Source of the DNA: Oxynema aestuarii AP17
Lineage (GTDB): Bacteria > Cyanobacteriota > Cyanobacteriia > Cyanobacteriales > Laspinemataceae
Direction: 5' to 3'
Length of the DNA stretch: 64,000 bases
Assembly (NCBI RefSeq): GCF_012295525.1
Contig: NZ_CP051167.1
Location: 4,447,501-4,511,500 of the forward strand
Below are positions 18,799-27,892 of this stretch, piece by piece. A program made the position numbers and the translations under genes. Position 1 is the stretch's first letter; every line of letters begins with the position of its first letter. The notes under the pieces were generated by a model that was not told where the DNA came from, made no database searches, and was given only the letters and a program-made list of their open reading frames with translations.

Positions 18799-19608
18799 GG
18801 GCAGTTAACTGGAGACTAAGGTAGAAGTTTGGCACCTCAGCCAGGTAGATGACGGATGATGAGGATCTATTCAGTCTATTCGGTTTTATCTAAACTACTC
18901 GATGAATTGGGGAATGTCGAGGGGAATGTCGAGGGGAATGTTGACGTGAGCTGAAGGGGTTGGGGGGGAATATAGGGTGGCTCGCGGCAATGGATGAGGG
19001 AGAATCGCTCTCATTCCTTCTTAAGAAACGGGGACTTGAGGAGACGGTTCGTGATGTCGCCGACTCACGTTGTTCATTTCCGGTCGCAAGGGTTCGATCG
19101 CCACATTATACCATTTTTCTAAACTCTCGATGCAGATGGATCCCCTGTAAGGACACGGCATTGCCGTGTCCCTAGCCTCGATCTCTCTCATTATTTTTGA
19201 AAAACAGTACGAGTGCAGTACAAATACAGTACAAAATACTGACAAGATGCTGACAAAAACAGAACAAAAAACAGACAATTTTTACGAACCTGCGTCATTA
19301 CAGGTGTAGTGAAATTTTTGAAATTGGCTCGGGATGTGGTATTTTAATTTAAATTGCGATAGTTGTATCTAATTCCAGCAATTTTCAAGGATTCCACGAT
19401 CGCCCCAGCGCCGCAAAGCCCCGACATGACGGGAGTTGAAGGCGATCGCCCTTCCGGAAGTTCCCTGGGGAAGCCGACGGAAAAGCCACGCTCTCGCGAC
19501 ACGAATTTTTTTCCCGGTTTTTAGGGGCGATCGCGCGGTTCGATCTCACGGGATTTTGGCTCGATCTACAGCTCGATCTACAGTTCAATCTACAGTTCAA
19601 TCTAAATT
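18799..19608. other. Gene-poor stretch between IS630 element and TnpB element
   Basis: About 800 bases without a supported gene. It holds a short tandem repeat (GGGGAATGTCGA, 18910-18940), a GTAAGGACAC-type palindrome at 19147-19175, a tract of repeated AGTACA/TACAGTAC-like motifs near 19205-19270, and GCTCGATCTACAGTTCAATCTA-like tandem units (19558-19604) just left of the TnpB element. Confidence 0.5.
19147..19175. repeat. Dispersed palindromic repeat (GTAAGGACAC family)
   Basis: The left arm GTAAGGACACGGCA (19147-19160) pairs, with small mismatches near its outer end, with TGCCGTGTCCCTAG (19162-19175). It is the same family as the hairpins at 16642 and 59892. Confidence 0.7.
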
Positions 19609-19716
19609 TAACAATGGGAGCGGGAATTCCCCGATTCTACCGAAGGTGAATCGTGGGATGAAAGCGACTCTTCGGCAAATCAGTGATAATCTTATCATCT
19701 GGCTATATCGGCGATA

Positions 19717-20943
19717 ATGTTCAAGGCATACAAATACCGCATCTATCCAACCCACGAGCAACAAGCGACTTTAGCCAAGAGCTTTGGTTGCGGTCGTTGG
19801 TATTGGAACTATGCGTTAAATTTGTGCCAAGAGACTTATCGAGCGACCGGAAAAGGTCTATCGAGGGGTTATCTTCAGGGATTATTACCTGCCCTCAAAA
19901 AGGAACACCCTTGGCTTAAAGAAGATGTCTATTCCCAATGCTTGCAAGTCGTGGCGTTGAACTGATCGACCGCTTATCGAAACTTCTTTGAGAACCGGGC
20001 AAAATTACCCCGATTCAAATCCAAGCAGGGAAGGCAATCTATCAGTTATCCTCAAAATGTTAAGTTTGAGGGAAATTACATCAAACTGCCTAAAGTTGGG
20101 TTAGTGCGTTGTCGTCAGCATCGAAGTTTTGAGGGAAAAATCAAAACTGTAACCCTCTCCAAAAATCCAGATGGTAAATATTATGCTTCAGTTTTGGTAG
20201 AGGGTAGAAAAGAACCTCCCCTCCTCTCAACTGAAGGAAAAGCAATTGGCATTGATTTAGGGCTGACCGATTTTGCAATTACCAGTGAGGGGTCGAAATA
20301 TAATAATCCCAAGCATTTTGATAAACACGCGCGAAACCTAAAAAGAAAACAGCAAAAACACGCTCGAAAAAGGAAAGGCAGCAACAACCGCAATAAATCG
20401 CGGGTAAAAGTTGCCAAGATTCACGCCAAAATAAGTCGCTGTCGTGAAGATTTTCTCCACAAGCTATCCCGTAAGATAGTGAACGAAAACCAAGTGATTG
20501 TGGTCGAATCCCCCCTAACCCCCCTTAATAAGGGGGGAACTAAAGGGGGGATAGGCATGGTTCGCGATCGCAAACTCGCCAAAGCGATTAGTGATGTCGG
20601 TTGGGGGATGTTTTGTACGATGTTAAAGTACAAGGCCGAATCAGAAGGAAAAGTTTATCTAGAAGTCGATCGATTTTTTCCTTCTTCTAAAACCTGCCAT
20701 GTATGCCTCAATCAAACCACAAGCTTGTCTCTTGATGCGAGAAGCTGGACTTGCGAACATTGCCAAAACCATCATGACAGGGATATCAATGCCGCCATCA
20801 ATCTCAAAAATGAAGGCTTACGGATATTAGAGTTAGGAACTCGCTCTACTGCCCTTGGAGGGGATGTAAGACGAGGTGGTAGAACTTCAGTTCTATCTAG
20901 CGCAGTCCCCAGTGAAGAGGGAAGCCGCTATTGTAATCTTTGA
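19717..20943 (+). pseudogene. TnpB of copy 1, broken by a nonsense codon
   Basis: Aligned to the intact copy at 55681-56907, the coding sequence has TGATCG where the other has TTATCA, giving a TGA at 19963-19965 after codon 82. The frame re-opens and continues to 20943 with all later parts present: RuvC-I aspartate in GIDLGLTDFAI, glutamate in VIVVESPL, zinc finger CHVC...CEHC and DRDINAAIN. TnpB proteins are RNA-guided DNA nucleases. A re-start at the GTG at 20104 would lack the N-terminal nucleic-acid-binding part, so the product is probably inactive. Confidence 0.85.
20508..20552. repeat. 45-bp GC-rich palindromic repeat inside TnpB copy 1
   Basis: ATCCCCCCTAACCCCCC at one end and GGGGGGAACTAAAGGGGGGAT at the other form an imperfect palindrome. 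It is in frame in TnpB and encodes about 15 residues, SPLTPLNKGGTKGGI, just after the RuvC-II glutamate. The same repeat is in copy 2 (56472-56516) and a relative lies in a different TnpB gene at 60740-60780. Confidence 0.8.
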
Positions 20944-20944
20944 T

Positions 20945-22141
20945 TCAATAGCGGTAGTTCACTTCCGGCATTGTTTTCTTCCAGGGCAACCCCTGATTGA
21001 TTGCGTCGATTTGCATCTGTTCCATCGCGTTGACCTCCTTGAGATAGGGGCGCAGGATGTGGTCGAGACGGTGGTTATAAAAGCGGTGGAGACTGTGGTT
21101 CCCGGTGGCGGGGAAACCGCGCCGTTTTTTATGCTGACCCCCGGCGCCCGGGTCGAAACTTTGAATGCCGCGATCGATCGCCCAGGCGATCGGGGTGTAA
21201 TAACAGGCGTCGAAATGGAGACAGTCGATCTCGCGATCGCAGCCCCAATAGCGCCCGTAGAGGCGATCGCCCTTGGTCAAACAAAAAGACATGGCGATCG
21301 GGTCGCGGGGGTCGTTCTCGTCGTAAGCGGCCACCAAGAGTACCCGATGGCGAAAATTGTGGTAAAGCTGCTCGAAAAACGGCTTATTCAGATATTTACT
21401 CCCCCACCAACCGAAGCGATCGCAGTGGTCGCTATAAAAGCGGTACATGCGCGAAAATAAAACATGGGGAATGTCATCGCCGTGGAGCGTTTTCACCTCA
21501 ATGCCCGCTTTGCGAACTGCCTTGCGTTCCCGCTTAATATTGCGGCGCTGATTGGCATTAAATGCCTGTAAATAGTCGTCAAAACTGCTAAATCCGTGAT
21601 TTTGCCAAATATAACTGTGATGCAACCAGGGGGTGAAGCCGAACTTTTCGAGGGTGGGTCGCCAGTCCGGATCGACATAAAGGAAATTGCAACAAGAAAT
21701 CTGGTGGCGATCGCAGAAACGATCGATCGCGTTGACCATCACCCCGGTCAAATGCTCCTCATCCTCTCCCGGAGCGATTAAAAAACGATATCCCGTCGCC
21801 GGAGTCACCGGACTCATCCCCAGTAATTTCGGGTAGTAGTCGATGCCGAGACGGTGGGCCAAATCCGCCCACTGGTGGTCGAAGACAAACTCGCCGTAAC
21901 TGTGACCCTTGAGATATAACGGCGCTGCCGCCACCAACTCGCGATCGCGCCAGAGTGTCAAATGGTTCGGCAGCCAGCCACTTTTGGCCGTAATGCTGCC
22001 GGAGGCTTCCATGTTGTGCAGCCAATCCCATTCAAAAAACGGCGTTTTCAACGGTTGCGCCAAAGCGTCCCACTGTTGCTGGGGGACATTGGCAATTTGG
22101 TCGAGCCAACGGACGGAAAGAGGGGCGATCGGTTCCACCAT
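20945..22141 (-). CDS. GNAT/FemAB-like N-acyltransferase (DUF482, COG3146)
   Basis: A 398-residue protein of the COG3146/DUF482 group, predicted N-acyltransferases with a double GNAT fold related to FemAB. Typical segments are TPFFEWDWLHNMEASGS, QRRNIKRERKAVRKAGI, DRFGWWGSKYLNKPFFE and FDPGAGGQHKKRRGF. The substrate is unknown. The last codons (NYRY, stop) lie inside the TnpB-only element; before insertion the gene would have ended NLD, stop. The length is otherwise normal, so the protein probably still works. Confidence 0.85.
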   Translation of the reverse strand: MVEPIAPLSVRWLDQIANVPQQQWDALAQPLKTPFFEWDWLHNMEASGSITAKSGWLPNHLTLWRDRELVAAAPLYLKGHSYGEFVFDHQWADLAHRLGIDYYPKLLGMSPVTPATGYRFLIAPGEDEEHLTGVMVNAIDRFCDRHQISCCNFLYVDPDWRPTLEKFGFTPWLHHSYIWQNHGFSSFDDYLQAFNANQRRNIKRERKAVRKAGIEVKTLHGDDIPHVLFSRMYRFYSDHCDRFGWWGSKYLNKPFFEQLYHNFRHRVLLVAAYDENDPRDPIAMSFCLTKGDRLYGRYWGCDREIDCLHFDACYYTPIAWAIDRGIQSFDPGAGGQHKKRRGFPATGNHSLHRFYNHRLDHILRPYLKEVNAMEQMQIDAINQGLPWKKTMPEVNYRY

Positions 22142-22226
22142 GAGACGAGTGTAAAGGTAGAGCGTGTCAAATTGTTTCTTATTTTAGGGATTTTTAGCGA
22201 TCGCCGCCGCGATCGTCCCCAGACAG

Positions 22227-22931
22227 CTATTCGGTCCTCCCTTTGAGGCGATAGTGTAGAAATAATTCCCCCTCCATCTGTCGCACGTCGAGCAACTCCA
22301 ACCGTTTCGCCTCCGTCGCGAGCAATCCTTCCCCGTCCACCGGGGTCGGCGCCGCCATCCCGCCGACGAGTAAAGGACAAACCGTGAGCCAGAGTTCGTC
22401 CAAAACATCCGCACTGAGGAGAGAACCGACCAATTGACCGCCGCCGAGGACGGCGAGACGTTCGATTCCCAACTCCGCCATTGCTGCCAGGGCGATCGCC
22501 CAATCGATCTCGCGATCGTTGCCTTCGGCGACCAAGAGGCGATCGAACCCGGGGCGATCGCGCCACAAGGTCGCCCCCGCTTGAGTGGAGACCAACCATC
22601 GCGGAATGGGCTGTTGGAAAAAGGGTAAATCCGGGTCGATGTTGCCACTGCCGGAGGCGACGATCTGCACGGGTTGGGGCGGTTTCCCCCGAGATTGGCG
22701 TTCGTCGAGTAAATCTGGGTCGAGTACCCGCATCGCCGTTCCTCCCGTTCGCAAGGTTCCGGCGCCGCCTAACACTGCATCCGCCAAGGCCACTTGCCGT
22801 TCTAGATGGGCTTTGTCGTGAGGCGACCCGAACAGGACGGGCGATCGTCTGGCATCGGCGATTTTACCGTCGGCACTCATGGCTAAAACAACGGTGGTGT
22901 GGGGACGGTTGGGGTGGGGTTGGGCGGTCAT
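22227..22931 (-). CDS. RibD C-terminal-type reductase
   Basis: A 234-residue protein with the dihydrofolate-reductase-like fold of RibD_C: HTTVVLAMSADGKIADARRS at the N terminus, a GAGTLRTGGTAMR segment, an internal nucleotide-binding region (IERLAVLGGGQLVGSLL) and DELWLTVCPLLVGG. In riboflavin synthesis this domain reduces the ribosyl-amino-pyrimidine with NADPH. It lacks the deaminase half, so it is either a stand-alone pyrimidine reductase or a paralogue of unknown substrate. The GNAT gene follows 85 bases downstream on the same strand. Confidence 0.85.
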   Translation of the reverse strand: MTAQPHPNRPHTTVVLAMSADGKIADARRSPVLFGSPHDKAHLERQVALADAVLGGAGTLRTGGTAMRVLDPDLLDERQSRGKPPQPVQIVASGSGNIDPDLPFFQQPIPRWLVSTQAGATLWRDRPGFDRLLVAEGNDREIDWAIALAAMAELGIERLAVLGGGQLVGSLLSADVLDELWLTVCPLLVGGMAAPTPVDGEGLLATEAKRLELLDVRQMEGELFLHYRLKGRTE

Positions 22932-23087
22932 GGAAAGGCGGTAGATGAAGGATTGTATGGAGGTTAAATGATAGAAGTCAAAGCGGCGATCGCCTGTTGC
23001 TCGTTTTCAAGTTATTGTATCGAACCCAACGATCGCCCGAACTCGCTAAAATACACTCGATTCACGACAACAGCGAGGAAACCGACC

Positions 23088-23303
23088 ATGGCACGAGATC
23101 CGGAAAAAGACACGATCCGACTGGGACAGTTTTTAAAGTATATAGCGATCGCCGCCACCGGGGGACAGGCGAAACTGATGATTCAAGGCGGAGAAGTCTC
23201 GGTCAACGGGGCGATCGAAACCCGGCGGGGTCGTCAACTGCACCACGGCGATGTTGTCAGTGTTGGAACCCAAAGCTTTACCGTCGATTTAGAGGCTTTG
23301 TAA
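23088..23303 (+). CDS. Small S4-domain RNA-binding protein
   Basis: A 71-residue protein that is almost entirely an S4 RNA-binding domain: IRLGQFLKYIAIAATGGQAK, the signature GGEVSVNGAIETRRGRQL and the closing strand GDVVSVGTQSFTV. Relatives are the YbcJ/RqcP-like small S4 proteins that bind rRNA or ribosomes. The frame extends upstream to 22968, but the family N terminus MARDPEKDTIRL begins at the ATG at 23088. Confidence 0.88.
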   Translation: MARDPEKDTIRLGQFLKYIAIAATGGQAKLMIQGGEVSVNGAIETRRGRQLHHGDVVSVGTQSFTVDLEAL

Positions 23304-23347
23304 GTGCTCGCAAGTGCTTCTAAGTGCTGGTAAGTGCTTCGCGCGAG

Positions 23348-26300
23348 TTAACCGGGGGACGAACGCACCGCCTCGACCGGAAGGGTGATTGTAAATTGGG
23401 TCCGTCCCGGTTGCGCCGAGGTACATTCCAACTGTCCGCCGTGTCCTTCCGCCACGATTTGATAACAGGTGGACAAACTCAACCCCATCCCTTTTCCGAC
23501 GGGTTTGGTCGTGAAAAAGGGATTGAATAATTGGTTTAAATACTGTTCGGGAATTCCCGGACCGTTGTCGGCGATCGCAATTTCAATCCAGCGATGGTTT
23601 AACTGATTCACTCTTATCTCAATTTTCGGATCTTCCGCGATCGCTTCCTCGTTGTTTTCTAAGCTTTTATATTTCTCGTGCAACGCATCGATCGCGTTCG
23701 TCAAGATATTGAGAAACACTTGATTCAGTTGACTGGGATAGCATTCTATTTTAGGAATTTCATCGTATTTCTTAATTACTTGAATATCCGGCAAGTCTTC
23801 GCCCAAGTGCAAGCGACTTTGTAAAATCACTAACGTACTGTCCAACCCTTTGCAAATATCGGCTTGATTGAACTCCGAGCGATCGAGTTGAGAAAAATCG
23901 CGCAAACTGGACACGATTTGACGAATTCGGCGGGTTCCATTTTTCATCGAATCGAGTAACTTCGGTAAATCTTCCCGAATAAAGTCTAAATCTTCTTGTT
24001 TTTCCTCCCAATCTTCCCGGGGGCGATCGACCAACTCAATCAACTCTCGCGCGTAATCTTCCACGTGGTCTAAATTGCCGTGAATGAAACTGACCGGATT
24101 GTTAATTTCGTGAGCAATTCCAGCGACCAACTGACCCAAACTCGACATTTTTTCCGATTGAATTAACTTCGCCTGAGTTTGCTTTAACTCGACGAGCGAT
24201 CGCTCTAACGCTGCTGCCTTTTCTCGTTCGCTTTCCGAGAGACGCCGCAACGTTTCCAAATGACATAACTGAACTTGAGTGCGGATGCGCGCCAGCAATT
24301 CTGCTTTCGCAATCGGTTTGCTCAAATAATCGTTAGCGCCGGATTCCAAACCCATGACCACATCCGCCAGGCGGTCTTTAGCGGTGAGCATAATAATCGG
24401 TAATTCGTCGAGACTGTAGCGTTCGCGAATTTGCTGACAGACTTGATATCCGGTCATGCGCGGCATCATGACATCGAGTAAAATTAAATCGGGTTTAAAC
24501 GAAGTGGCGAGCAGTTCTAAGGCTTGAACCCCGTTAGAGGCGATCGCTAATTCGCACTCGTATAACGATAAATAATTGACCAGAACCTGACAGTTAATCG
24601 GTTCGTCATCGACGATCAAAATCTTCAAATCCCGACCGTCAAACTCGATTTCCGAGTGATGCGAGGGGTCGGACAGCTCAGCCGGAACGAGAGCATCACT
24701 CGGGGAAGCGGCGGCGACGGGCCGATCGCGATCGCCCGAGATCGGCGCCGCCAACACCACCGGAGTCGAACCGTCGCGACTGACGGGTAAGGTAAAGGTA
24801 AAGGTTGAGCCGACCCCGATTTGCGACTCCACCGCAATCCGACCGCCGTGGAGTTCCACCAGTTGCTTGGTGACCGCCAATCCCAACCCAGTTCCGCCGT
24901 ATTCCCGGGCGGTGGAGCCGTCCGCTTGCTCGAAGGATTCAAAAATCCGGTCTAATTTATCCGCCTCGATGCCAATTCCGGTATCGCGAATGGCGATTTC
25001 GACGATTTCGGGATCGGACGGGTTCGGCGATCGCGCGCTGACGACGATCTCACCCGCGTCGGTGAATTTAATCGCATTACCAATCAAGTTATAAAAAATC
25101 TGTTGCAAGCGGTTTTCATCCGCCGCCACCGGGGGCAAGTTTTCGGGGAAATCGGCGACCAATTTTAACGGTTTGGCGCCAATTAAAGGGCGGATCGGAA
25201 CGAAGACGACCTCGACTAATTCGCGCAAGGCGATCGATCGCACTTGTAATTGCAAGTTGTTATGTTTGAGTTTGGCAAAATCGAGGATGTCGTTGACTAA
25301 AGTCGCCAGTCGCCGACCGGAGGCGACGATCGTTTCTAAGTTGCGCCGGGTCGCATCGGGGAGTTCTCCCGTGGCGCCGTCGAGAAGGGATTGAGTGATG
25401 CCGATGATGCCATTTAAGGGGGTGCGCAGTTCGTGAGAGGTGTTGGCGAGAAATTCGTCTTTGAGTTTGTCGAGTTGTTGTAACGACCGATTCGCTTGTT
25501 TGAGGGCGCTTTCGCTCTCGCGCAGGGCTGCGGTTGCGCGTTCTACGGCGGTTTTGAGGCGCATGGGGGTGCTGACGAGGACGAAAGTGAGAGATCCGGC
25601 CACCAGGGCTAACAAGCCGCCTCCGAGCCATAAATTGCGGGATATGGGGGCGTTCTCGGGCCATCCGGCGATCGGAACGGCGGCTAATTGCCACGATCCG
25701 TTCGGCAGGGTGACGTTTAAAATGACTGGGGAGCGATCGAAGATCTGCGGATTGCCGAAAAAGACCTCGCCTTCGGCCCCGCGTCCGTCTTTTCCGCGCA
25801 GGCTGTAGAGCAGTTGCTCGTCCCATTCGAGTAGTCCGGCTTCTCTAAATAAGATATCGCGATCGATGCCGATACTGACCATTCCCCAATAGGGACCACT
25901 TTCGGGAGGGGCGCCGGGTGGGGTCAGGAAAATGGGGGTGCGGGTGATGAATGCCATGCCTCCTTTGACGAGTTTGACTGGCCCGGCGAGGACGGTGGAT
26001 CGGGTGGCGATCGCCCGCTCGAATGCCTCTCGTTCTTCGGGGACGTTCATCGGATCGAAGCCGAGTGCTTCTTCTTGTCCTTTCAAGGGATAGAGATGGG
26101 TGGCGATGCTATTTTTAAAAAGCGCGGCACTGGGAATCCCGGAACTGCGAGCGACCAAAACCCGCGCCAGTTCTTCAAAGGTGGGTTGGTCGATCTCGGG
26201 GTTGACGGTGCTGACGTAGGTAACGATCCCCCGGCTGAGAAAAATACGCTGGTTTAACTCGCCTTCGAGACTGGCCCTCAAGGCGCTCAGGCGATTGAGA

Positions 26301-26431
26301 ACGTCGGTGCGACTCCGTTGGATGAAGCGTTTTTGTTCCGATCGATCTAACAGGGCTACGACACTGAGAACGATCGCCACGGCAACACAAGCGGCAAGCG
26401 GGGGTAAAATTCGGGTGGGAAAACGCGCCAT
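23348..26431 (-). CDS. CHASE-domain hybrid sensor kinase with two kinase modules
   Basis: A 1027-residue membrane sensor. A transmembrane helix (about 10-28) and an extracytoplasmic CHASE-type domain (IVTYVSTVNPEIDQPTFEEL, FITRTPIFL) end in a second transmembrane helix near 290. A first histidine kinase follows (H in ANTSHELRTPLNGII; N-box NLIGNAIKFTD; EYGGTGLGLAVTKQL), then a receiver domain (ILIVDDEPIN, phospho-acceptor D in LILLDVMMPRMTG). A coiled coil leads to a second histidine kinase (H in VAGIAHEINNPVSFIHGNL; NILTNAIDAL; KPVGKGMGLSLSTCY). Signal and output are unknown. Confidence 0.9.
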   Translation of the reverse strand: MARFPTRILPPLAACVAVAIVLSVVALLDRSEQKRFIQRSRTDVLNRLSALRASLEGELNQRIFLSRGIVTYVSTVNPEIDQPTFEELARVLVARSSGIPSAALFKNSIATHLYPLKGQEEALGFDPMNVPEEREAFERAIATRSTVLAGPVKLVKGGMAFITRTPIFLTPPGAPPESGPYWGMVSIGIDRDILFREAGLLEWDEQLLYSLRGKDGRGAEGEVFFGNPQIFDRSPVILNVTLPNGSWQLAAVPIAGWPENAPISRNLWLGGGLLALVAGSLTFVLVSTPMRLKTAVERATAALRESESALKQANRSLQQLDKLKDEFLANTSHELRTPLNGIIGITQSLLDGATGELPDATRRNLETIVASGRRLATLVNDILDFAKLKHNNLQLQVRSIALRELVEVVFVPIRPLIGAKPLKLVADFPENLPPVAADENRLQQIFYNLIGNAIKFTDAGEIVVSARSPNPSDPEIVEIAIRDTGIGIEADKLDRIFESFEQADGSTAREYGGTGLGLAVTKQLVELHGGRIAVESQIGVGSTFTFTLPVSRDGSTPVVLAAPISGDRDRPVAAASPSDALVPAELSDPSHHSEIEFDGRDLKILIVDDEPINCQVLVNYLSLYECELAIASNGVQALELLATSFKPDLILLDVMMPRMTGYQVCQQIRERYSLDELPIIMLTAKDRLADVVMGLESGANDYLSKPIAKAELLARIRTQVQLCHLETLRRLSESEREKAAALERSLVELKQTQAKLIQSEKMSSLGQLVAGIAHEINNPVSFIHGNLDHVEDYARELIELVDRPREDWEEKQEDLDFIREDLPKLLDSMKNGTRRIRQIVSSLRDFSQLDRSEFNQADICKGLDSTLVILQSRLHLGEDLPDIQVIKKYDEIPKIECYPSQLNQVFLNILTNAIDALHEKYKSLENNEEAIAEDPKIEIRVNQLNHRWIEIAIADNGPGIPEQYLNQLFNPFFTTKPVGKGMGLSLSTCYQIVAEGHGGQLECTSAQPGRTQFTITLPVEAVRSSPG

Positions 26432-26687
26432 AAGTTAAATCGAGCAGTCCAAGTTAGGGTTCCCAGCTTGCGGATGCCAGTTGACAGGTTTCCCTATGGT
26501 ATTTCAGATTACATTGTGCCTCCCGATCGCCCACCCTCGATCGGTCAAGGGCCAATTGGCCGATCTTGACGCAAATATTGACGCAAATCACAATCAGTTT
26601 CAATTTCGATCGCCCGAGCGCCACCCCCGACAAGTTAGGATGGATTGAAATCGTGGAGAATGCCACTCAGTTCATGAGGGGATGAAC

Positions 26688-26819
26688 ATGGCTAACAGCA
26701 ATCGGCCACTGCGCCAAAATCCTTTTACTACTTACCGCGATCCCGTGACGGGAGAGTGGATTGTGGTCAAACCGAACAACGAGGTTTGCATCCCAAAGCA
26801 AAAACCCCAAGTGGCTTAG
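26688..26819 (+). CDS. Small 43-aa protein
   Basis: A short reading frame from the ATG at 26688 (another ATG at 26682) with GAGGGG just upstream. It encodes MANSNRPLRQNPFTTYRDPV followed by TGEWIVVKPNNEVCIPKQ and a short tail. The balanced composition, the PFTTYRDPVTGEWIVV block and a ribosome-binding site suggest a real small protein. I recognise a similar block only vaguely from cyanobacterial small proteins and assign no function. Confidence 0.5.
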   Translation: MANSNRPLRQNPFTTYRDPVTGEWIVVKPNNEVCIPKQKPQVA

Positions 26820-27323
26820 AAACTGGGGGCGATTTGAGTGCGATGCGATCGCCGTCCAAGATAGGAGATCTTCAGTTATCCCCTCCCTCGCAATAGTTCG
26901 TGGCGGTTGGTCCGCGATCGCGCCGCACTCGGAATCTCCCCTCGTCACTGGGTGCCGACGCGGTCGCGCGTCGCTGCTGGATTTACAATGTTATGAGATT
27001 GGCAATCTGTCGTTATCGAGGGAGTCGGGGCGATCGCTCCAACTCCCTCTCGTTTTGGGTTCGTTCCCGTTCGGTTCCCGACCGCCGCCGGGAACGGAAA
27101 TTTATGTGAGACTTACGCCACTATATTCTGTATTTAAAAGTCTTGAATTTGACGGACTAAAGTGAGAAAATGCCGGATTTTTTCGAGGGACCTGGTGGGG
27201 CGATCGGCGATCGCCCCCAAACCTAAAAAACGATCGCAGCAACTGGCGACAGCACCGCCGCTACAGGGACGAGATCGGCAAACGGAAAGATTGCCAGACG
27301 ACAAGAGAGGAAATCACGAGTTT
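26820..27323. other. Intergenic stretch without supported gene
   Basis: About 500 bases. Several short open frames occur but have shadow-like composition (many R/S/P from GCGATCGC sites) and no ribosome-binding sites. The sequence looks like decayed or spacer DNA; no hairpin-plus-U terminator is clear. Confidence 0.4.
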
Positions 27324-27458
27324 CTACCACAACGGCTTAGAAATGTATTCGCCGTAATACAAACTAAAGCGCCAAAACGTTTTCGCATACTCGATGAATT
27401 TATCTAAAGTATGAGAAAGTTTTGAAGACGGGAGGTGATGAACTTGAGGTTTTAACAT
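27324..27458 (-). CDS. Small 44-aa protein with a strong ribosome-binding site
   Basis: Leftward frame from the ATG at 27456-27458. The bases just upstream on that strand read GAGGAGGTCACC, a near-perfect Shine-Dalgarno at ideal spacing. The peptide begins MLKPQVHHLPSSKLSHTLDK, continues with an amphipathic FIEYAKTFWRFSLYYGEY and ends ISKPLW. It is basic and aromatic-rich with no signal peptide and no recognised family. The frame is open further upstream but the ribosome-binding site fixes this start. Confidence 0.5.
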   Translation of the reverse strand: MLKPQVHHLPSSKLSHTLDKFIEYAKTFWRFSLYYGEYISKPLW

Positions 27459-27892
27459 GGTGACCTCCTCAGAGATGCGAACGCATTGAATGATTTTGAT
27501 GGTCGAGGGGAACGGACAGAGGCAGTTCGGCTCAATTGTTACCCGCACCGTTGAAAATGTTGGCGGCAGGATGGGGTGCAAGGGCGCCCGCGATCGTCCT
27601 GCGGTTCCCTGTTTCCATTGTAGCGAGTTTTTCAGAAAGTGACGTTACACTTTCCCCGCTCGATCCACCTCGTGTTTTCTCCGAAGACTTCCCCAGGCAG
27701 CAACCCATAAAAAGTAGATTTTAACATTTTGCAATCTGTCCCCCCTGGCTCGAATCTACAATCTCAAATAGATCTCTTGTAAAATAGATATCTGGCAAAA
27801 TTCTAAAAGCCCCCCTAACAAATAGGGGTTATCTTTCTCAAAAGATGCAAGCTGTCTAATCTAAAATCTAAAATCTAAAATCTAAAATATTA
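27459..27892. other. Leader of the Ca2+-ATPase gene with CTAAAAT heptamer repeats
   Basis: No gene is supported here. Just before the ATPase start, CTAAAAT occurs four times in tandem (27861-27888), preceded by a related CTAAT. The tract ends five bases before the ATG and occupies the place where a ribosome-binding site would be. Similar heptamers occur at 41380-41428 and 57428-57462. Confidence 0.65.

Larger units (their letters stand above)
19609..20959 (+). mobile_element. TnpB-only (IS1341-type) element, copy 1, 1351 bp
   Basis: A unit almost identical to 55573-56923 and of exactly the same length. It starts TAACAATGGGAGCGGG after AATT and ends AATAGCGGTAGTT before CAC. There is no tnpA (Y1 transposase), so it must be mobilised in trans or be relic. 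Removing it restores a sensible C terminus (EVNLD, stop) for the leftward GNAT gene on its right, which supports these borders. No target duplication is seen, as expected for the IS200/IS605 group. Confidence 0.85.

Noticed and set aside
19021-19278. Leftward 85-codon frame rich in VFC/SVF
   Set aside because: It arises from translation of AGTACA/GTACAAA-type tandem repeats; no ribosome-binding site and no balanced composition.
27162-27407. Rightward 81-codon frame in the spacer
   Set aside because: No ribosome-binding site, shadow-like arginine/proline-rich composition, and it overlaps the better-supported leftward 44-aa gene.
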